Origin: Margaritifera margaritifera
Lineage: Eukaryota > Mollusca > Bivalvia > Unionida > Margaritiferidae
Length of the DNA stretch: 64,000 nucleotides
Direction of reading: 5' to 3'
NCBI GenBank assembly: GCA_029931535.1
Contig: JAQPZY010001569.1
Span: 465,001-529,000, forward strand
In this document: in pieces, positions 11,788 to 24,069 of the stretch
Layout of the letters: every line of letters begins with the position of its first letter
Numbering within the stretch: position 1 is the stretch's first letter
Program-made: the position numbers and the translations under genes
Notes under the pieces: generated by a model
What the model saw: the letters and a program-made list of their open reading frames with translations, nothing else
Databases searched by the model: none
What the model was told of the DNA's origin: nothing

Positions 11788-11788
11788 A
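11698..11788 (+). repeat. (AAT)n followed by (AAG)n microsatellite
   Basis: About 60 bp of AAT with two AGC interruptions pass directly into about 30 bp of AAG. Confidence 0.97.
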
Positions 11789-11919
11789 TTACCAATAATA
11801 CATGCAAAGAGTTACGGAATATTTACTTGGGTAAATATTATCGCAAAAATGCGTACGTCTGATAAATGATGCCTGGCTGTAGTTATGATAAGATTGCAAT
11901 AAAAAGGTTAGAGTTTTTC

Positions 11920-12455
11920 ATTTAGGCCGAACTCCCCAGGAGTTTTCAATTGAAGTATCCAGTATCGTTCCTTACGTGTGCATTCTATATCGGTCCATCC
12001 CAGGTTAGAATCAATTGGTAGCATCTGGAGGGACTCGACTGAATCCCTATTCGAGGTGTAGTAGTGGTTGGCGAATGTGGTTCTTCTGGTTATTCATTCG
12101 TTTTATGAAATCAACGGTTTTGGTTCGGCATGATAACTTCAGATTGAATGTGTAGCTAACTCCTGTCGTCGAACTTCTGAACGATTTGGTCTCGGGCATA
12201 TGTTTCCAAATTAGGCAACGCTAGTCTTTGCAGCAATATGTGCCTGAATCTGTGGTCTTGTTTGAAGTTACCTTGGAATGTACCAGATGGTCCTTCAGAA
12301 TTTTAGGTCTACGGTACGCAACCATAGGAACTTCTTGAACTATGCCCTTCAGATGTTCGGAGGATTCAATATGGTTCCAATGCTTCCGAATTATCGGTTG
12401 TAACTTTGCGGCGTCAGGGTGTAAAGTATCCGAGAAGGGAACGCATTTGTTGGTT
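11920..12455 (-). pseudogene. Penelope-like element, C-terminal region (decayed)
   Basis: Minus-strand frames give, in order, a block with VAYRRPKILKDHLVHSK (about 12270-12330), a Cys-containing block near 12200 and a degenerate GIY-YIG-like tract. The closing block contains WTDIECTRKERYWILQLKTP and ends near GEFGLNE at about 11930. This linker and post-endonuclease tail are typical of Penelope-like retroelements, which carry a GIY-YIG endonuclease after the reverse transcriptase. Stops and frameshifts are frequent, the reverse transcriptase is missing, and the copy is cut off where the satellite at 12461 begins. The hammerhead-like motif lies about 650 bp downstream in the same orientation. 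Confidence 0.6.
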
Positions 12456-12460
12456 ATAGA

Positions 12461-12800
12461 GCCCCTAATTCCCAGAAGATGTATAACTGTAAGTTCTTGA
12501 TTCTGCCAAAGTACAGTTCTCTGTCAACGTCAGCTCCCTCCCTCCTCCGCCCACTATTGGTTACTGAAGGTGTGCAAATTATCGATCCCTTCCCCTAATT
12601 CCCAGAAGTTCCCGAATTTGCCAAAAATAGCGTTATCTGTTAATATCAGTGTCACTGCATGTTGCTACAAGTGTAAAGTGTGTCGACGCAGAAACCCCTA
12701 ACTTCTGTTCAATTATAAGTTTCCAGATGAGCCAAAGTAGCGTTGTCTGTTAATATCAGTACTACTAGAGGTAACTATGTAACGGTGTAAATGTTCGTCA
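12461..12800 (+). repeat. About 103-130-bp satellite, three diverged units (copy A)
   Basis: Each unit carries CCCCTAATTCCCAGAAG (at 12462, 12592 and, diverged, 12695), followed by a GCCAAAGTA block and TGTTAATATCAGT. The same units occur in an independent array at 17.3-17.6 kb. Confidence 0.75.
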
Positions 12801-13355
12801 AATCTGTAGTTAATTTATGTCAATCTTAAGTAATCTAGTGTGAGTAGGTGACAAATGGTCATTAGGACCATATCAAAGACCCTTTTCAGCCTAGACTTTG
12901 GACCTAGTGTTAGGTTGACAGATATGTGTAACTGACCACGTCTCCCAATCGTCATTTAGTGTCAGTCAACTATAAATTATAGTTTAGAATTTCAAATAAG
13001 CTCGTTGTCTTAGTAGAGTGTGACCTTCATGTGACAGTAACGTAACTGTTACAACTTTAAGACGTTAAGATGATATAAAGCTAGATGATAAGCAAGTGAC
13101 GTCAGATTTAAGGCAATATGCGGTAAGAAGGAGGTATAGTCGTAAGAATTCTGAATCTAAGGTTGGGATTCATATCACCAAATAATTAACGACAAAAATG
13201 ACCACCAAAAAAAATGAATAAATAAATAAAATAAAAAAATTAAAAATCCCAATATAAACTCAATGAAATACAAAGCTACAAAAGAAAGGGGAACACAAAA
13301 AAGAGCGAGATTATTTGACCACATCTACAAAAAAGGGAGAGATATTTAAAGAAGG
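12801..13355. other. No gene seen
   Basis: AT-rich sequence, with an A-rich tract with AATAAAT repeats near 13210-13250. No coding region recognised before the LINE begins. Confidence 0.5.
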
Positions 13356-14050
13356 GAACAGATCAACAAGGGAAAGGAAAGAAACCTAGTAACACTTAAC
13401 AAAAATGGAATTATACTAGATAAAAAAGACAGTTTAGATGAAATAAACAAATTATATAAAATTGTATATACATCAAAAGATATACCAAATTATACTACTG
13501 AACAATATTGTGAAAATATCCAATTTGGAAATATATATTATGACCAGGTAAAAACATGCAACAACTTTGTCACATCACAAAATCAATATCCAAAGTTACA
13601 GACCAAATGAATAAATGGAAATCAACGGGATCAGATGGCTTATCAGCACAATTATATAAGAAGTTCAAATCTTAATTCACACCCATCTTAGAACTCTTAT
13701 ATAATAATAATATATTACTGACAGAAGAAAAAAAAATTGCACACACCATCAGCGTACTAGTAGTAACACGAATATACAAGGAGAATGGAAAAAGAACAGA
13801 TCTAAAAAAAACTGGAGACCAGTCTCGCTCCTAAATCCTGATTATAAAATACGCAGTAAATACTATCCAAGAGAATGAATAAGTGAATGAACGAAATTAA
13901 AAATGTAAGCTAAAACGGCGGGGAAAGAGGTAGAAACGTTACTAACAACACCCTGTCAATTAAATTAAACATTGATTATTTAGCAACCAAAAGGAAAATG
14001 GCGCAGTCATACTTACATATCAGAAAGAAAGCTTTTGACCGCATGAAACA

Positions 14051-14135
<85 letters not shown>

Positions 14136-14640
14136 CTGTGTTGTATGTACACACACACACACACAATATAATGTTTAAAAAAATTGGTTTCGATTTGAAT
14201 TTCAGAAAATGGGTAGAAATTCTTTACAATAATATTATCGCTTATGTACAGGTAAGTTGATCACTTAAGAACAGGTAAGTTGAACCAACCCATATAAATT
14301 CAAGACTGAAAAATCAGTTAGACAAGGATGTTCACATTCCCTGCTACTATATGTAATATGTCATGAGGCATTGAGTATAAAAATTAGAAATAATCCACCT
14401 ATAAATGGAATACAAATATCAAATATGATAAATGAATTCGAACTGATACATCATGCCGATGACTGAAATAACTTTAACAGATAGGAAGGGTCATACCAGA
14501 AATTTATAAAGGAATACACAGAATTTGATAGAGTATCAATATCCCAGATCAATCGCTGCCAAAGAGAAATTCCATTATTTAGAAATTGGAGGGGGGGGGG
14601 GAATCCCCCATGACTACCGCATAAATTTATACAAATCAAA
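13356..14640 (+). pseudogene. L1/Tx1-like LINE, reverse transcriptase part (decayed)
   Basis: Reverse transcriptase landmarks appear in order on the plus strand. An MNKWKSTGSDGLSAQLYKKF block sits near 13600-13665 (the palm entry 'GxDGL' motif). KAFDRMKHNY lies near 14029-14058 (motif A context), then an NGFDLNF-like segment, a VRQGCSH-like segment near 14310-14335 (motif B), and HHADD near 14445-14460 (a motif C remnant). A TA/TG microsatellite is inserted directly after motif A. Several stops and frameshifts are present. The zinc-finger tail of probably the same element follows at 16.4-16.7 kb. Confidence 0.65.
14055..14164 (+). repeat. (TA)n(TG)n ... (AC)n compound microsatellite
   Basis: TA runs from 14055 to 14120, then TG to about 14134, a short spacer, then AC to about 14164. 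The TG and AC halves are complementary and could form a hairpin. It sits inside the LINE frame, just after motif A. Confidence 0.95.
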
Positions 14641-14659
14641 GTGTATCCACTAGGAATTA

Positions 14660-14850
14660 TACGTTGAGAAAACTCACTCCTAGGTAGTCAATAGGAATCA
14701 TTTATGGAGAAAACTCACTCCTATGTAGCCACCAAAATGTTTATCCACTAGTAATTATATATGGAGAAAACTCACTCCTAGGTAGCCACTAGGAATCATA
14801 TATGGAGAAAACTCACCTCCCAGGTAGCCAACAAAATGTTCTCCAAACAA
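14660..14850 (+). repeat. 41/57-bp alternating tandem repeat
   Basis: GAGAAAACTCACTCC occurs at 14666, 14707, 14764 and 14805, with spacings of 41, 57 and 41 bp. This is a 98-bp higher-order unit present about twice. It lies inside the LINE region. Confidence 0.8.
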
Positions 14851-14912
14851 TAAAAATGAACACAGAAATATGGGGCTCAAGATCACGAAATATTATAGAC
14901 AGAATACAAATA

Positions 14913-14914
<2 letters not shown>

Positions 14915-14991
<77 letters not shown>
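14915..14991 (+). repeat. (AT)n microsatellite
   Basis: An uninterrupted AT run of about 77 bp. Open frames across it on both strands encode only Tyr-Ile repeats and are not genes. Confidence 0.98.
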
Positions 14992-14993
<2 letters not shown>

Positions 14994-15151
14994 TATCTGG
15001 TATGAATTAAGCACAATGGAATTTCAGGACGCTTACTTACTATAAATAGAAAAACTAATCATATCATATATATAGGTATGAAATGTGAAAACAGTACATC
15101 ACCTACTCAAACAAATCCTTTACAAACGCAAAATGGAGGGATGGTAAATGT

Positions 15152-15920
15152 ACGAAACCTAAATAGTAAACAATAAGCCATACACATAACATAATACGAA
15201 ATCTAAATAGTAAACAATAAGCCATACACATAAATATAATACGAAATCTAAATAGTAAACAATAAGCCATACACATAAATATAATACGAAATCTAAATAT
15301 TAAACAATAAGTCATACACATAAATATAATACGAAATCTAAATAGTAAACAAAAAGCCATACACATAAATATAATACGAAATCTAAATAGTAAACAATAA
15401 GCCATACACATAAATAAAATACGAAATCTAAATAGTAAACAAAAAGCCATACACATAAATATAATACGAAATCTAAATAGTAAACAATAAGCCATACACA
15501 TCAATAAAATACGAAATCTAAATAGTAAACAATAAGCCATACACATAAATAAAATACGAAATCTAAATAGTAAACAATAAGCCATACACATAAATAAAAT
15601 ACGAAATCTAAATAGTAAACAATAAGCCATACACATAAATAAAATACGAAATCTAAATAGTAAACAATAAGCCATACACATAAATATAATACGAAATCTA
15701 AATAGTAAACAATAAGCCATACACATAAATATAATACGAAATCTAAATAGTAAACAATAAGCCATACACATAAATAAAATACAAAATCTAAATAGTAAAC
15801 AATAAGCCATACACATAAATAAAATACGAAATCTAAATAGTAAACAATAAGCCATACACATAAATAAAATACGAAACCTAAATAGTAAACAATAAGCCAT
15901 ACACATAAATAAAATACGAA
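15152..15920 (+). repeat. 45-bp minisatellite, about 17 copies
   Basis: The unit starts ACGAAATCTAAATAGTAAAC and ends with CCATACACATAAATATAAT. Two subtypes alternate (TAAATATAAT and TAAATAAAAT), so the array has grown by duplication of mixed blocks. Because 45 is a multiple of three, a 267-codon frame stays open on the minus strand with a 15-residue repeat (MCMAYCLLFRFRILF). I regard that frame as a by-product of the repeat. Confidence 0.95.
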
Positions 15921-16042
15921 TCTAAATCTATCTATATATACTACCACAGAACAGTATCCTAGGCATGTGTACAGACAATATAAAAATAATCACCCCACAC
16001 TTCGGATTTTAAAGAATCAAACTGCTAATATTGAAACTAAGA

Positions 16043-16278
16043 ACCAATAACAAAATATGGATAATAGAAAAAGGTGATAAAGTATATGAACATCTACAAA
16101 AACCAATAACAAAATACGGATAATAGAAAAAGGTGATAAAGTATATGAACATCTACAAAAACCAATAACAAAATATGGATAATAGAAAAAGGTGATAAAG
16201 TATATGAACATCTACAAAAACCAATAACAAAATATGGATAATAGAAAAAGGTGATAAAGTATATGAACATCTACAAAA
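16043..16278 (+). repeat. 59-bp tandem repeat, 4 copies
   Basis: ACCAATAACAAAATA recurs at 16043, 16102, 16161 and 16220, exactly 59 bp apart, with one or two substitutions overall. In the plus frame the first unit reads as a LINE-like segment (IIEKGDKVYEHLQKP). The array therefore appears to have expanded from coding sequence of the LINE. Confidence 0.92.
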
Positions 16279-16379
16279 GCTTGAACACAAGATATGTACA
16301 AAGAATCATAACAATGAATGAAAGCCAAAGCTGGAAACATTGAACAACAATAAAAACTAATTTAAAAAAAAAAAAAAAA

Positions 16380-16700
16380 AAAAAAACACAAAGAAACAAA
16401 CAAGGATCCTACTATATCTACGTGACACCTAGATGACAAGAGAAATAACACACAAAACAATGTCAGATAGCAAATACCCAAAATCCCCATTGTGTAAAAA
16501 AATGTCAAGATTAAAAAATCACCTCATGTTTGACTGTGAAACGATGAAAAATCAAAAAGAAAAGAAATATGCGACCAAAGTAGAAACAAATAAAGGGATG
16601 TAACCATACTAAATTTACCACACACATCACTAAATAGATCCCCAAAACATATGCAATAATTAATAGATTACACAATAGATGTAATGTATACCGGACACAA
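16380..16700 (+). pseudogene. L1/Tx1-like LINE, zinc-finger tail
   Basis: The plus frame contains SDSKYPKSPLCKKMSRLKNH followed by LMFDCETM. This fits a degenerate C-x-x-C...H...C finger at the end of L1/Tx1 ORF2 proteins. It is very likely the continuation of the reverse transcriptase remnant at 13.4-14.6 kb, about 1.8 kb upstream and separated from it by tandem arrays. Confidence 0.5.
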
Positions 16701-16774
16701 ATATATTGTTGGTTAACAATTAAGACTTAAACACAACTAATAAACCTCCAGTTTACATTTCAAAAAAAGGAGAT

Positions 16775-17005
16775 GGGAGCCGCGGTAGCTCACTCAGTAG
16801 AGCATCAGACTCGTAATCCAAGGGTCGGGGGTTCGATACCCACCAAGGCCAGCCCATGGTCGGTTTCCTCAGTGTGGTGTGTCCTTGTGATAGGTACTTA
16901 ATTCCCATTTTATCGACATGATATAGACAATGATGTGTTAAAAGTGCTGTTACCCACTCACCCCACCCCACCGCCCAAAAAAACAAAAAAAAAAAACAAA
17001 AAACG
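16775..17005 (+). mobile_element. tRNA-derived SINE
   Basis: The head folds as a degenerate tRNA: an A-box GGTAGCTCACTCAGTAGAGC, an anticodon arm with loop CTCGTAA and a perfect B-box GGTTCGATACC. The loop suggests a threonine-type (CGT) ancestor, but the 3' side of the anticodon stem is mutated. A body of about 130 bp and an A-rich tail (about 16976-17005) follow. RNA polymerase III would start at the head. I could not define a target duplication. Confidence 0.85.
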
Positions 17006-17299
17006 CAAACAATTCAAGAGAACGCGACAAAAACTGAATTTTGAAAAGAGAGTTTTGATTGGTGTTGGTCTTTGGTGTAACATATGCTTGGAATGCAAGG
17101 TGTCCACAAATAAAGAGATTCATATTGCAAGACAATTGGTGGTGCGGTACTGGTGAGGGCGGTACCAAAGACGCATACTTATTAGGCCATTGATGTATAT
17201 ATTTGTGCTATACACAGTAGCCTGAGAATTGCTTTTTTTTTTCATACTTCGTTCATTCAGATTTTGCAAGAACACCAACGCCTTGACAACTACATGTCT

Positions 17300-17610
17300 G
17301 CAGTTTGTCGACCCAAGACCTCAGTTCCCAGAAGTCGGTTCATTTGTAAGTTCTAGATTCTAGAATGTGCCAAAGTATTGTTGTTTGTTAATATCATTGT
17401 CACTGTAGATAACTGCGGGTGTGCGCTGTGTCGACCCACAATCCCTCATTCCCAAAGGTTCCCGGATGTGCCAAAATAGCTTTGTCTGGTAATAACAGTA
17501 CCCGATCTATTATTACGGGTGTGCAGTGTGTCGACGCAGAACCCCTAATTCCCAGGAGAATGTTCAATTTAAGTTCCCGATGAGCTTTATAGCGTTTTCT
17601 ATTAATATCA
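17300..17610 (+). repeat. About 111-bp satellite, three units (copy B)
   Basis: The anchor GTCGACNCAnnnCC...TTCCCA occurs at about 17309, 17421 and 17532. Each is followed by TTCCCG or a TGCCAAA block and a TAATATCA block. This is the same family as the array at 12461-12800. Open frames here are incidental. Confidence 0.8.
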
Positions 17611-17664
17611 CATCCACTACCTTTTAAACGAAGAATATAGGATATGAATACAAAAAGGTGCATT

Positions 17665-18245
17665 ATGTACCCATTTTAGTGATTACACCAGGTATTTTGG
17701 CCATAAAACTTATTATCAGCGCAGCAGAAACTATACATTGTAAATAATGCTGACAGGAGTATGTAGAGATGTTATTAAAAATAGATAAACGTACTTAATC
17801 AACTGCCACTAGAACAAACAATTTTTTTGTTTTCAATTTTCAAAAGTTCACAAAAGCATTTTCATTCATATTTGAATTGACTCCTGAAACATGTAGTTAT
17901 AAAGTTGAGGTTACTCACCTGTAATATCAATGACCACTATGGTTTGAATACATGGCCTCTATGGTATGAAGACATTGATATATGTGCTTTTTTAGGGATT
18001 CTTTCAACAAATTGCATTGAAATGTTTTTGATTTTGTCGTTATTTTGGCGAAGTTTAAGAAGCTAAAAAAGTAAATTGGTTGTTCTAGTGGCAGTTTAAT
18101 GAATATATATTTGCCTATTAGCAATTACAATAATGTAATCGAGATGCTCCTATCAGTTAGAATTTAATTACAATGTATAGTTTCTGCTGTTCTCATTTGA
18201 AGTCAAAGAGACCATATACTTGGTGTAATGACCAAACTGATACAC
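17665..18245. mobile_element. Foldback element with long inverted arms, about 580 bp
   Basis: The left arm (about 17676-17840) and right arm (about 18070-18235) are inverted copies. Shared blocks include ATTACACCA, CAGCAGAAACTATACATTG, a (G/A)ATAGGAG-like block and CTGCCACTAGAACAA. Arms are about 160 bp and roughly 75-80% similar by eye, with indels; the middle is non-coding. No target duplication was evident. The long, imperfect arms fit an old foldback MITE. Confidence 0.7.
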
Positions 18246-21200
18246 AAACCTTGATATTATTTTGATTATTACGACGCAGAAAAAAAGAAAATATTTGATC
18301 GGTTACACACATCACATTATACAACCATATTTCTTTACGATTTCTACAACAAAAAGGTCTAGATCTCCAATTTGCAGAATTGCGATACACTTCCAGATAG
18401 CGTGCCACCGGTAACAGAGAAATATAATGCAGCAGTAACTATATTATTATCAATAATGTGTTAGGGAGAAATTTGGCAGCCTCGGGAAAGGGGAAATTTT
18501 ATCTAGTTATATCTAAAATTCTGTACTTTCCAGACCAGAGTTTTATCAATCGCATCTTGACCTCGCTCAATGTCTTTGACGTCAAACTCAAGCGATGGAA
18601 AGTGTATGAAATAGTTTTCTTTCTGCTCGTTTCACACCATTTTGTTTTATTTGGTTTATTTAAAATCATTTGCGCGTTTGCTATGGATTAAATAATTGTA
18701 TTAAGGTACCAGAGAATACACGGTCAAGATTGTCTCTGACTTAGGGATATAGATTCGAAAAATATAGTATATAGGTTGTGAAACATAGCAATTAGATATG
18801 AAGCTTTGGTACACGAGTTACTAAGAATTTGTTCCTTTTTTTTGTGTGTATGGTATTTGATACAAAAAATGTCTTTTCTACGACTCTGTGTACTCTTATT
18901 ATACCCACGTCAACGAATTTGGGAAGATATACAGCGTTTTGCTTGATCGTTCGTTCGTGTATATGTGCGTGACACCCTCGATATACTGGACCGTATTTCA
19001 CATATACTCGTTCAATTGGTATATGGCAGCATATCAAAAAGGGTAACTCGACCACGTCATAAGTAATTCAATTTACACAATTTTCACGCTAGAGTGACTT
19101 ATGTATTTTCAGCAATCCTTTCGTTAAATCCTCAATATCTTTAGAGTCTGTTTCACCTACACTCATAAAAATTGGTCCGTGGATGCATCTCTGAAAGAGT
19201 AAATCAGTTATACAGTAACTAGGACATTGCGACATAATTAGTACCCTTGAGTGACATTTGTGTTTGAAGCCATTTGTTTGTTCCATCCTCCGTATATTTA
19301 ATCCTATTACATCTAGACTAATCAAACTTCGTTTCGACCCTACAGTGTTGAACTTCGTCTGTTGATGCATCTTAATTTGTAGTATATAGCAATAATAGTT
19401 CGCTTCTACACAATGGTGGCTCAGTGAGTAACGGGTTTATATCCGGTCCAGACCAGCCTGTATCGGTTGTAACACTTCGCGGATCTCTATGCAAGGCAAT
19501 GAACTCGAATTGCCTCGGCATCAACAGATCTATTCTCCATACCGGTCGGTGTATTGTCGGCTACTCCAAATGTGCTCATGTTGGCAAGGGAATTTGTGTG
19601 TATTTCTCACTAATGTAACAGCAATGGTAGCTGCCTCTCCATTGCCAATCACAAGTCCAGTAATGCATATTATATTCTTCTTTCCTTTACATCTCTCGCT
19701 TATTACTGTCTCTAAGGTACATACCAGTTTATTTTCGGGGGTGGGGGTGGCCTGCGACTTTTGAGCCAGAATATTTTAGTTCATTTATCTCAAGATCATT
19801 TTTTTATTCAACTAATATAATGGACATAACACATTCTTTCTTTGTACAAATCAGAGCAAGAATATTTGTTTCAGGTTATATGGTTGTCAATGGCAGTTTA
19901 ATACTTCCTACTCATTCATTTGTTGATTTACTTAATTATGTACGCATATGTTTCCTTTGTTTTGTATGGAAGTATTTATGTGATATATCTATGTCATATT
20001 ACTGACATGTTGTCACAACAGAGCAACCTAATTGTAAATGTGTCGTCATGTCTACATAATTGTGTCAACAAATTGCAATCGGTAGCTCGTTATGTTGACG
20101 TAAAGACACCGTCTTGATCACACATGCAATAGAAATACATGCATCTCGTAATGTCGATAGCAACTTAATCATTCCATACCTTGATGAGTTAGTTAAGTCG
20201 TGTCCAATCATATATTCTTTAAGAAAACTATATCAAAATATGTTTAATACAAAAACCATGTGTTTTTTTTTAAAGAACATTTTATAAAAGAAAATATACT
20301 ATAACATGCCGATGTCAAGCGGATGTTAAACTGATGAAAGTGAATTCAAAATATACACCGTTTGTGATGTACCTGTACAAAAAACAAAACAAACAAAAGA
20401 TGTGCACGCTTGAACACACATGGATTTCTAACGTGTTAAAAGTAAAAGCAGTGCGTTTTTAATTTTGTTGAGTAAGCATAGAATTTACATGTATTCAAAA
20501 GCTCATCAGAAGCGGTGGTAGCGTATGTATTTAATTAATTAGAAAGGAGTTATATCCAAAGGTCGACAGCGATTCTATGGCCCACGTTTATAAACACAGA
20601 CAAACAAATACGAAATATAGTTATATATTCTCTATATTTTATTTTAATGAATATATTTACTTTATCTAGACCATATACAATTTCTATACAATAGTGTATA
20701 TAATGTACTAACCAGACCACACAATTAGCTTTATCAGCCTCTGCTGACACAGGCCAAGGACTCTGACGTCATATCTGGGTGGTGGATAAAGTGCGAAGTT
20801 GTTTTCCTCACTGTATTCGTTACCTTTAATTCATTGTAAAGCTTTTTTCGTTAATTTTTTTCAACCTCAAAACTTGGCTGATGCGCAGGCTTTACTATAT
20901 GGGCAAAGGTGTCGCTCAAACACGGTTTCTGATTCAAGACAACGACAATTTAAGGCGCGAAACCATAGCAAGGGGATGTGCAGCTTTCGAACGTTGACAC
21001 TAAAGTGTTTCACATTGGAATTCTTTTTTATTGTGTGCGCCTGATGAATATGATACTTGAAAATGTTTATTATCGAGGGCTGTATGGAATTTATTCCATA
21101 CCTTAGTCAATTATTAAATAAAAATCAAAGTGATCAAAGGTTGATATATTGAATATCACAGTCGCAATCTTACAGACCCAATGAGGCCGGTACAAGTGTC

Positions 21201-22353
21201 ATTAACTTCCATTTTATGTGCATTCTATAAAGAATACATATATATGTCACTGTAACAAATTTTGTTCGCATCCTGTCTTATAATCCAGTAATATAGTCCA
21301 GTAATATCTACATCCTGTACTTACGAACCAAAATTGGAGCCTTATCGGTTGATGTTGACCCAGCAAAGGGTTCTGAAGTCACACCGGAACAATGGTTAAC
21401 GTGCGATTAGATTCTCTTATTTCGTTTGCGTCATTTGTTTTAGAAGTAACAGTCACTAAAATCGTATTGTTATTGACTAAATTGAGAGGCCGGATGTTTT
21501 GTTCCTACCTAAGTGAAGATATCCGTGACCCAAATGACCAAACTTCCGATAGTAAATTAAAGGTGCAAAACAATTCATTTGATCGACAGTATTTAGTGCA
21601 TATATAAAAACTAAAGTATTGACTAATTAAAAAGTATAATTCAAAAGCTACTTTCAGTTAACAAAAAATGTTCTTAGTTTGGATATGTTTAAATGACCAA
21701 CTATTTAGTCTATATACGTTCAGGAAACAGATCGTAGGCTGTGCACTACTTTGTTTTCCCCCAAAATGGGGAAATTAATTCACATCAGACATCCAAAATA
21801 TTGACTGCCTTGACAGAAGAGGCCGATGTTGCTACGATTGGAATTAAACGTTTACAATTTTTGACGCACAAGACGTGCCTGTGTCTTCCTTTTGAGCTTT
21901 ACAAATTGAACATTTCCTATGCTAGAATTAAATGTCGATACATGAGGGTTTTTTTTCGTTTGTTATTAATATGGTTTGGGTCTTTTTGGAACTAACTGAC
22001 GAGTTTTAATTATTTTTTTAAATATTTTATTTATTTTTGTTTACCAGTGTTCTCAGTTAATAACTACCAATCCTGGTAAATTAGAATAATGTCCCATTTC
22101 GTAAACTTTTCATGTGAGTGTTTAAATTAAATTCATCACTAAATAAATTAAATATTTGCTATCTCTCAGAAAGCATGTACGGTACAATTAGTACAGTTGT
22201 AAAAATGTTACTCTGCCGCTGTCAGAGCTACTGCTACATATAGTTCCACCCCTACCACTACTGCTATTTCTGCCTCTACCCGTTTTTTGTGATAATTTGT
22301 GAGCAGAGCTCGTGCGGCTTATTTCCAGAGTTGTATGTTTGTTCTACTCAAAA

Positions 22354-22354
<1 letters not shown>
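18246..22354. other. About 4 kb with no recognisable gene
   Basis: AT-rich unique-looking sequence. Open frames (for example near 18458, 19089, 19489, 20799 and 21392) are under 95 codons, overlap on both strands, show no known motif and do not chain together as exons with evident splice sites. No tandem or inverted repeat stands out. Confidence 0.5.
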
Positions 22355-22404
<50 letters not shown>

Positions 22405-22431
22405 TACATACATACATACATACATACATAC
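22355..22431 (+). repeat. (CA)n(CATA)n compound microsatellite
   Basis: About 46 bp of CA pass into about 32 bp of CATA, followed by degenerate CA/TA sequence to about 22500. Frames across it encode only Thr-His repeats. Confidence 0.97.
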
Positions 22432-22499
22432 ACCTGCATATTCATGCACCCATACCAGTACATACGTGCTTAGATGTGTTTATGCATATATATGGACAG

Positions 22500-23550
22500 G
22501 CACAAAAGAGACATAAAGACATACAGATTGTAGGTCAGATAAAGATTGAAAAACACAAAGATGTTTCGTTTTATATGTACAATTAATGCTGGTTACATGA
22601 AGCAACCCAAAGGGGACTGTTCCTGGTCTTTCCTCTCGAACGTTTTTAATTACTAGTATCATTTAAATTACAGCAAAATTTATTTAAACAGATAAACCTA
22701 AAATAAAAGAATTATAGGTAAGAGGGGGGGGGGGTAATAAATCATAACATTATTTAAATGTACAGATCTGTATTACCGCTATGGAAAAATTATCGTTAAA
22801 ATCATACTTTTCTATAATGCTCAATACAATTTCTATTGCAATATTTATTTGATAATTATTTGATAGCTTTTTTAATTTTCTTATGGTTCTACAGAGACTA
22901 AGCTAAAAAAAAAAAAGAAAAAACCTTTAGAATCACTAAACGTCAGAAAACTATGTTTGTACTTGCCTTTGATATCTGGAACCGGCGGTAGGGCGCATAT
23001 TCCAACTATAAGAACAAATATACATGGGTGATATGACGCCATTGGCACGATTTATGTCTGTAAAATCTCCTTACTCTCAGCAAAGAATCCACTGAAATTT
23101 GATTCTTCAGATACCACAGAGTTAAATATTCCTTTTGATAGCATTCAGTCACTTCCACTAACACGAATATATGCCTAACTTAAATGATCGAAACACACAG
23201 AGTACACAATTATAGAGACGAATAACAGTGTCTGGTGCAATAAAAAGAAAAACGATGCAAACCGGTTGAACTTAAAATACACCTTTCCTCCACTTTCATA
23301 CGCAATTTCCCCAACTCATAAACAGCTATTAAAGCCACAAGTGGTCACACAAGTTGGCAATAAGGCCGCTGAAGCAAAGCACGTGTAGAAATAATCGGTT
23401 TTCATAGAGCCGGTGGTTTACTGTAGAGTGAAGAGGTTACCAAAACATTAGACAGGCTCCAAATCTCCGTCAGTCATGGCTCCGGCCCAGGTAATTACCG
23501 TATATCCTTTTCTGTTCATTTATCCTGGAGCAAATATGCTGCGATCGCTC

Positions 23551-23560
<10 letters not shown>
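22500..23560. other. No gene seen
   Basis: AT-rich sequence with a G-run near 22723-22733 and an A-run near 22905. No coding region recognised. Confidence 0.55.

Positions 23561-23623
<63 letters not shown>
23561..23623 (+). repeat. (CT)n microsatellite
   Basis: An uninterrupted CT run of about 63 bp. The open frame across it reads Leu-Ser repeats and is spurious. Confidence 0.98.
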
Positions 23624-23626
<3 letters not shown>

Positions 23627-24015
23627 CACACTACATGCATTTGAAACGTTTGAAAATGTACTATTTTGTTAAAAAGATTCAGTACTCTAATACATGCCGA
23701 TACAATTTATTTTTTCATTGTTTACTAAACTGAGACAAAAAGAAAGAAAAAATTCCACAAAAAACATAGCAGTCCAATATTTCAAGTTTGTCGTGTATGT
23801 GTTGACACATACTGAACATGCCTATGTTTAAAAAAAAAGTACATACGAATTTCAAAAAAATTGTTGTCATTGTTTCATACATTCAATTTGAACATGCCTT
23901 GTCCACAGTAAAGATGATATTTAAAAGAAAAATGTTTACTTGATCGCAGCTTGGATAGACTAAAGCATGTATATATGACATAAAAGCTACTACTGTGATA
24001 CTAACTTCTGGTTTG

Positions 24016-24017
<2 letters not shown>

Positions 24018-24069
<52 letters not shown>

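Noticed and set aside
15103..15906. 267-codon open frame on the minus strand, the longest in the window
   Set aside because: It is the 45-bp minisatellite read in phase, 17 near-identical 15-residue units with no non-repeat domain. A second overlapping frame is open for the same reason.
16775..16850. Functional tRNA gene
   Set aside because: The anticodon stem is mismatched and the tRNA-like part continues into a SINE body with an A-rich tail.
19410..19620. Possible SINE beginning GGTGGCTCAGTGAGTAA
   Set aside because: An A-box-like start is present, but no B-box, body or tail could be matched to the other SINEs.
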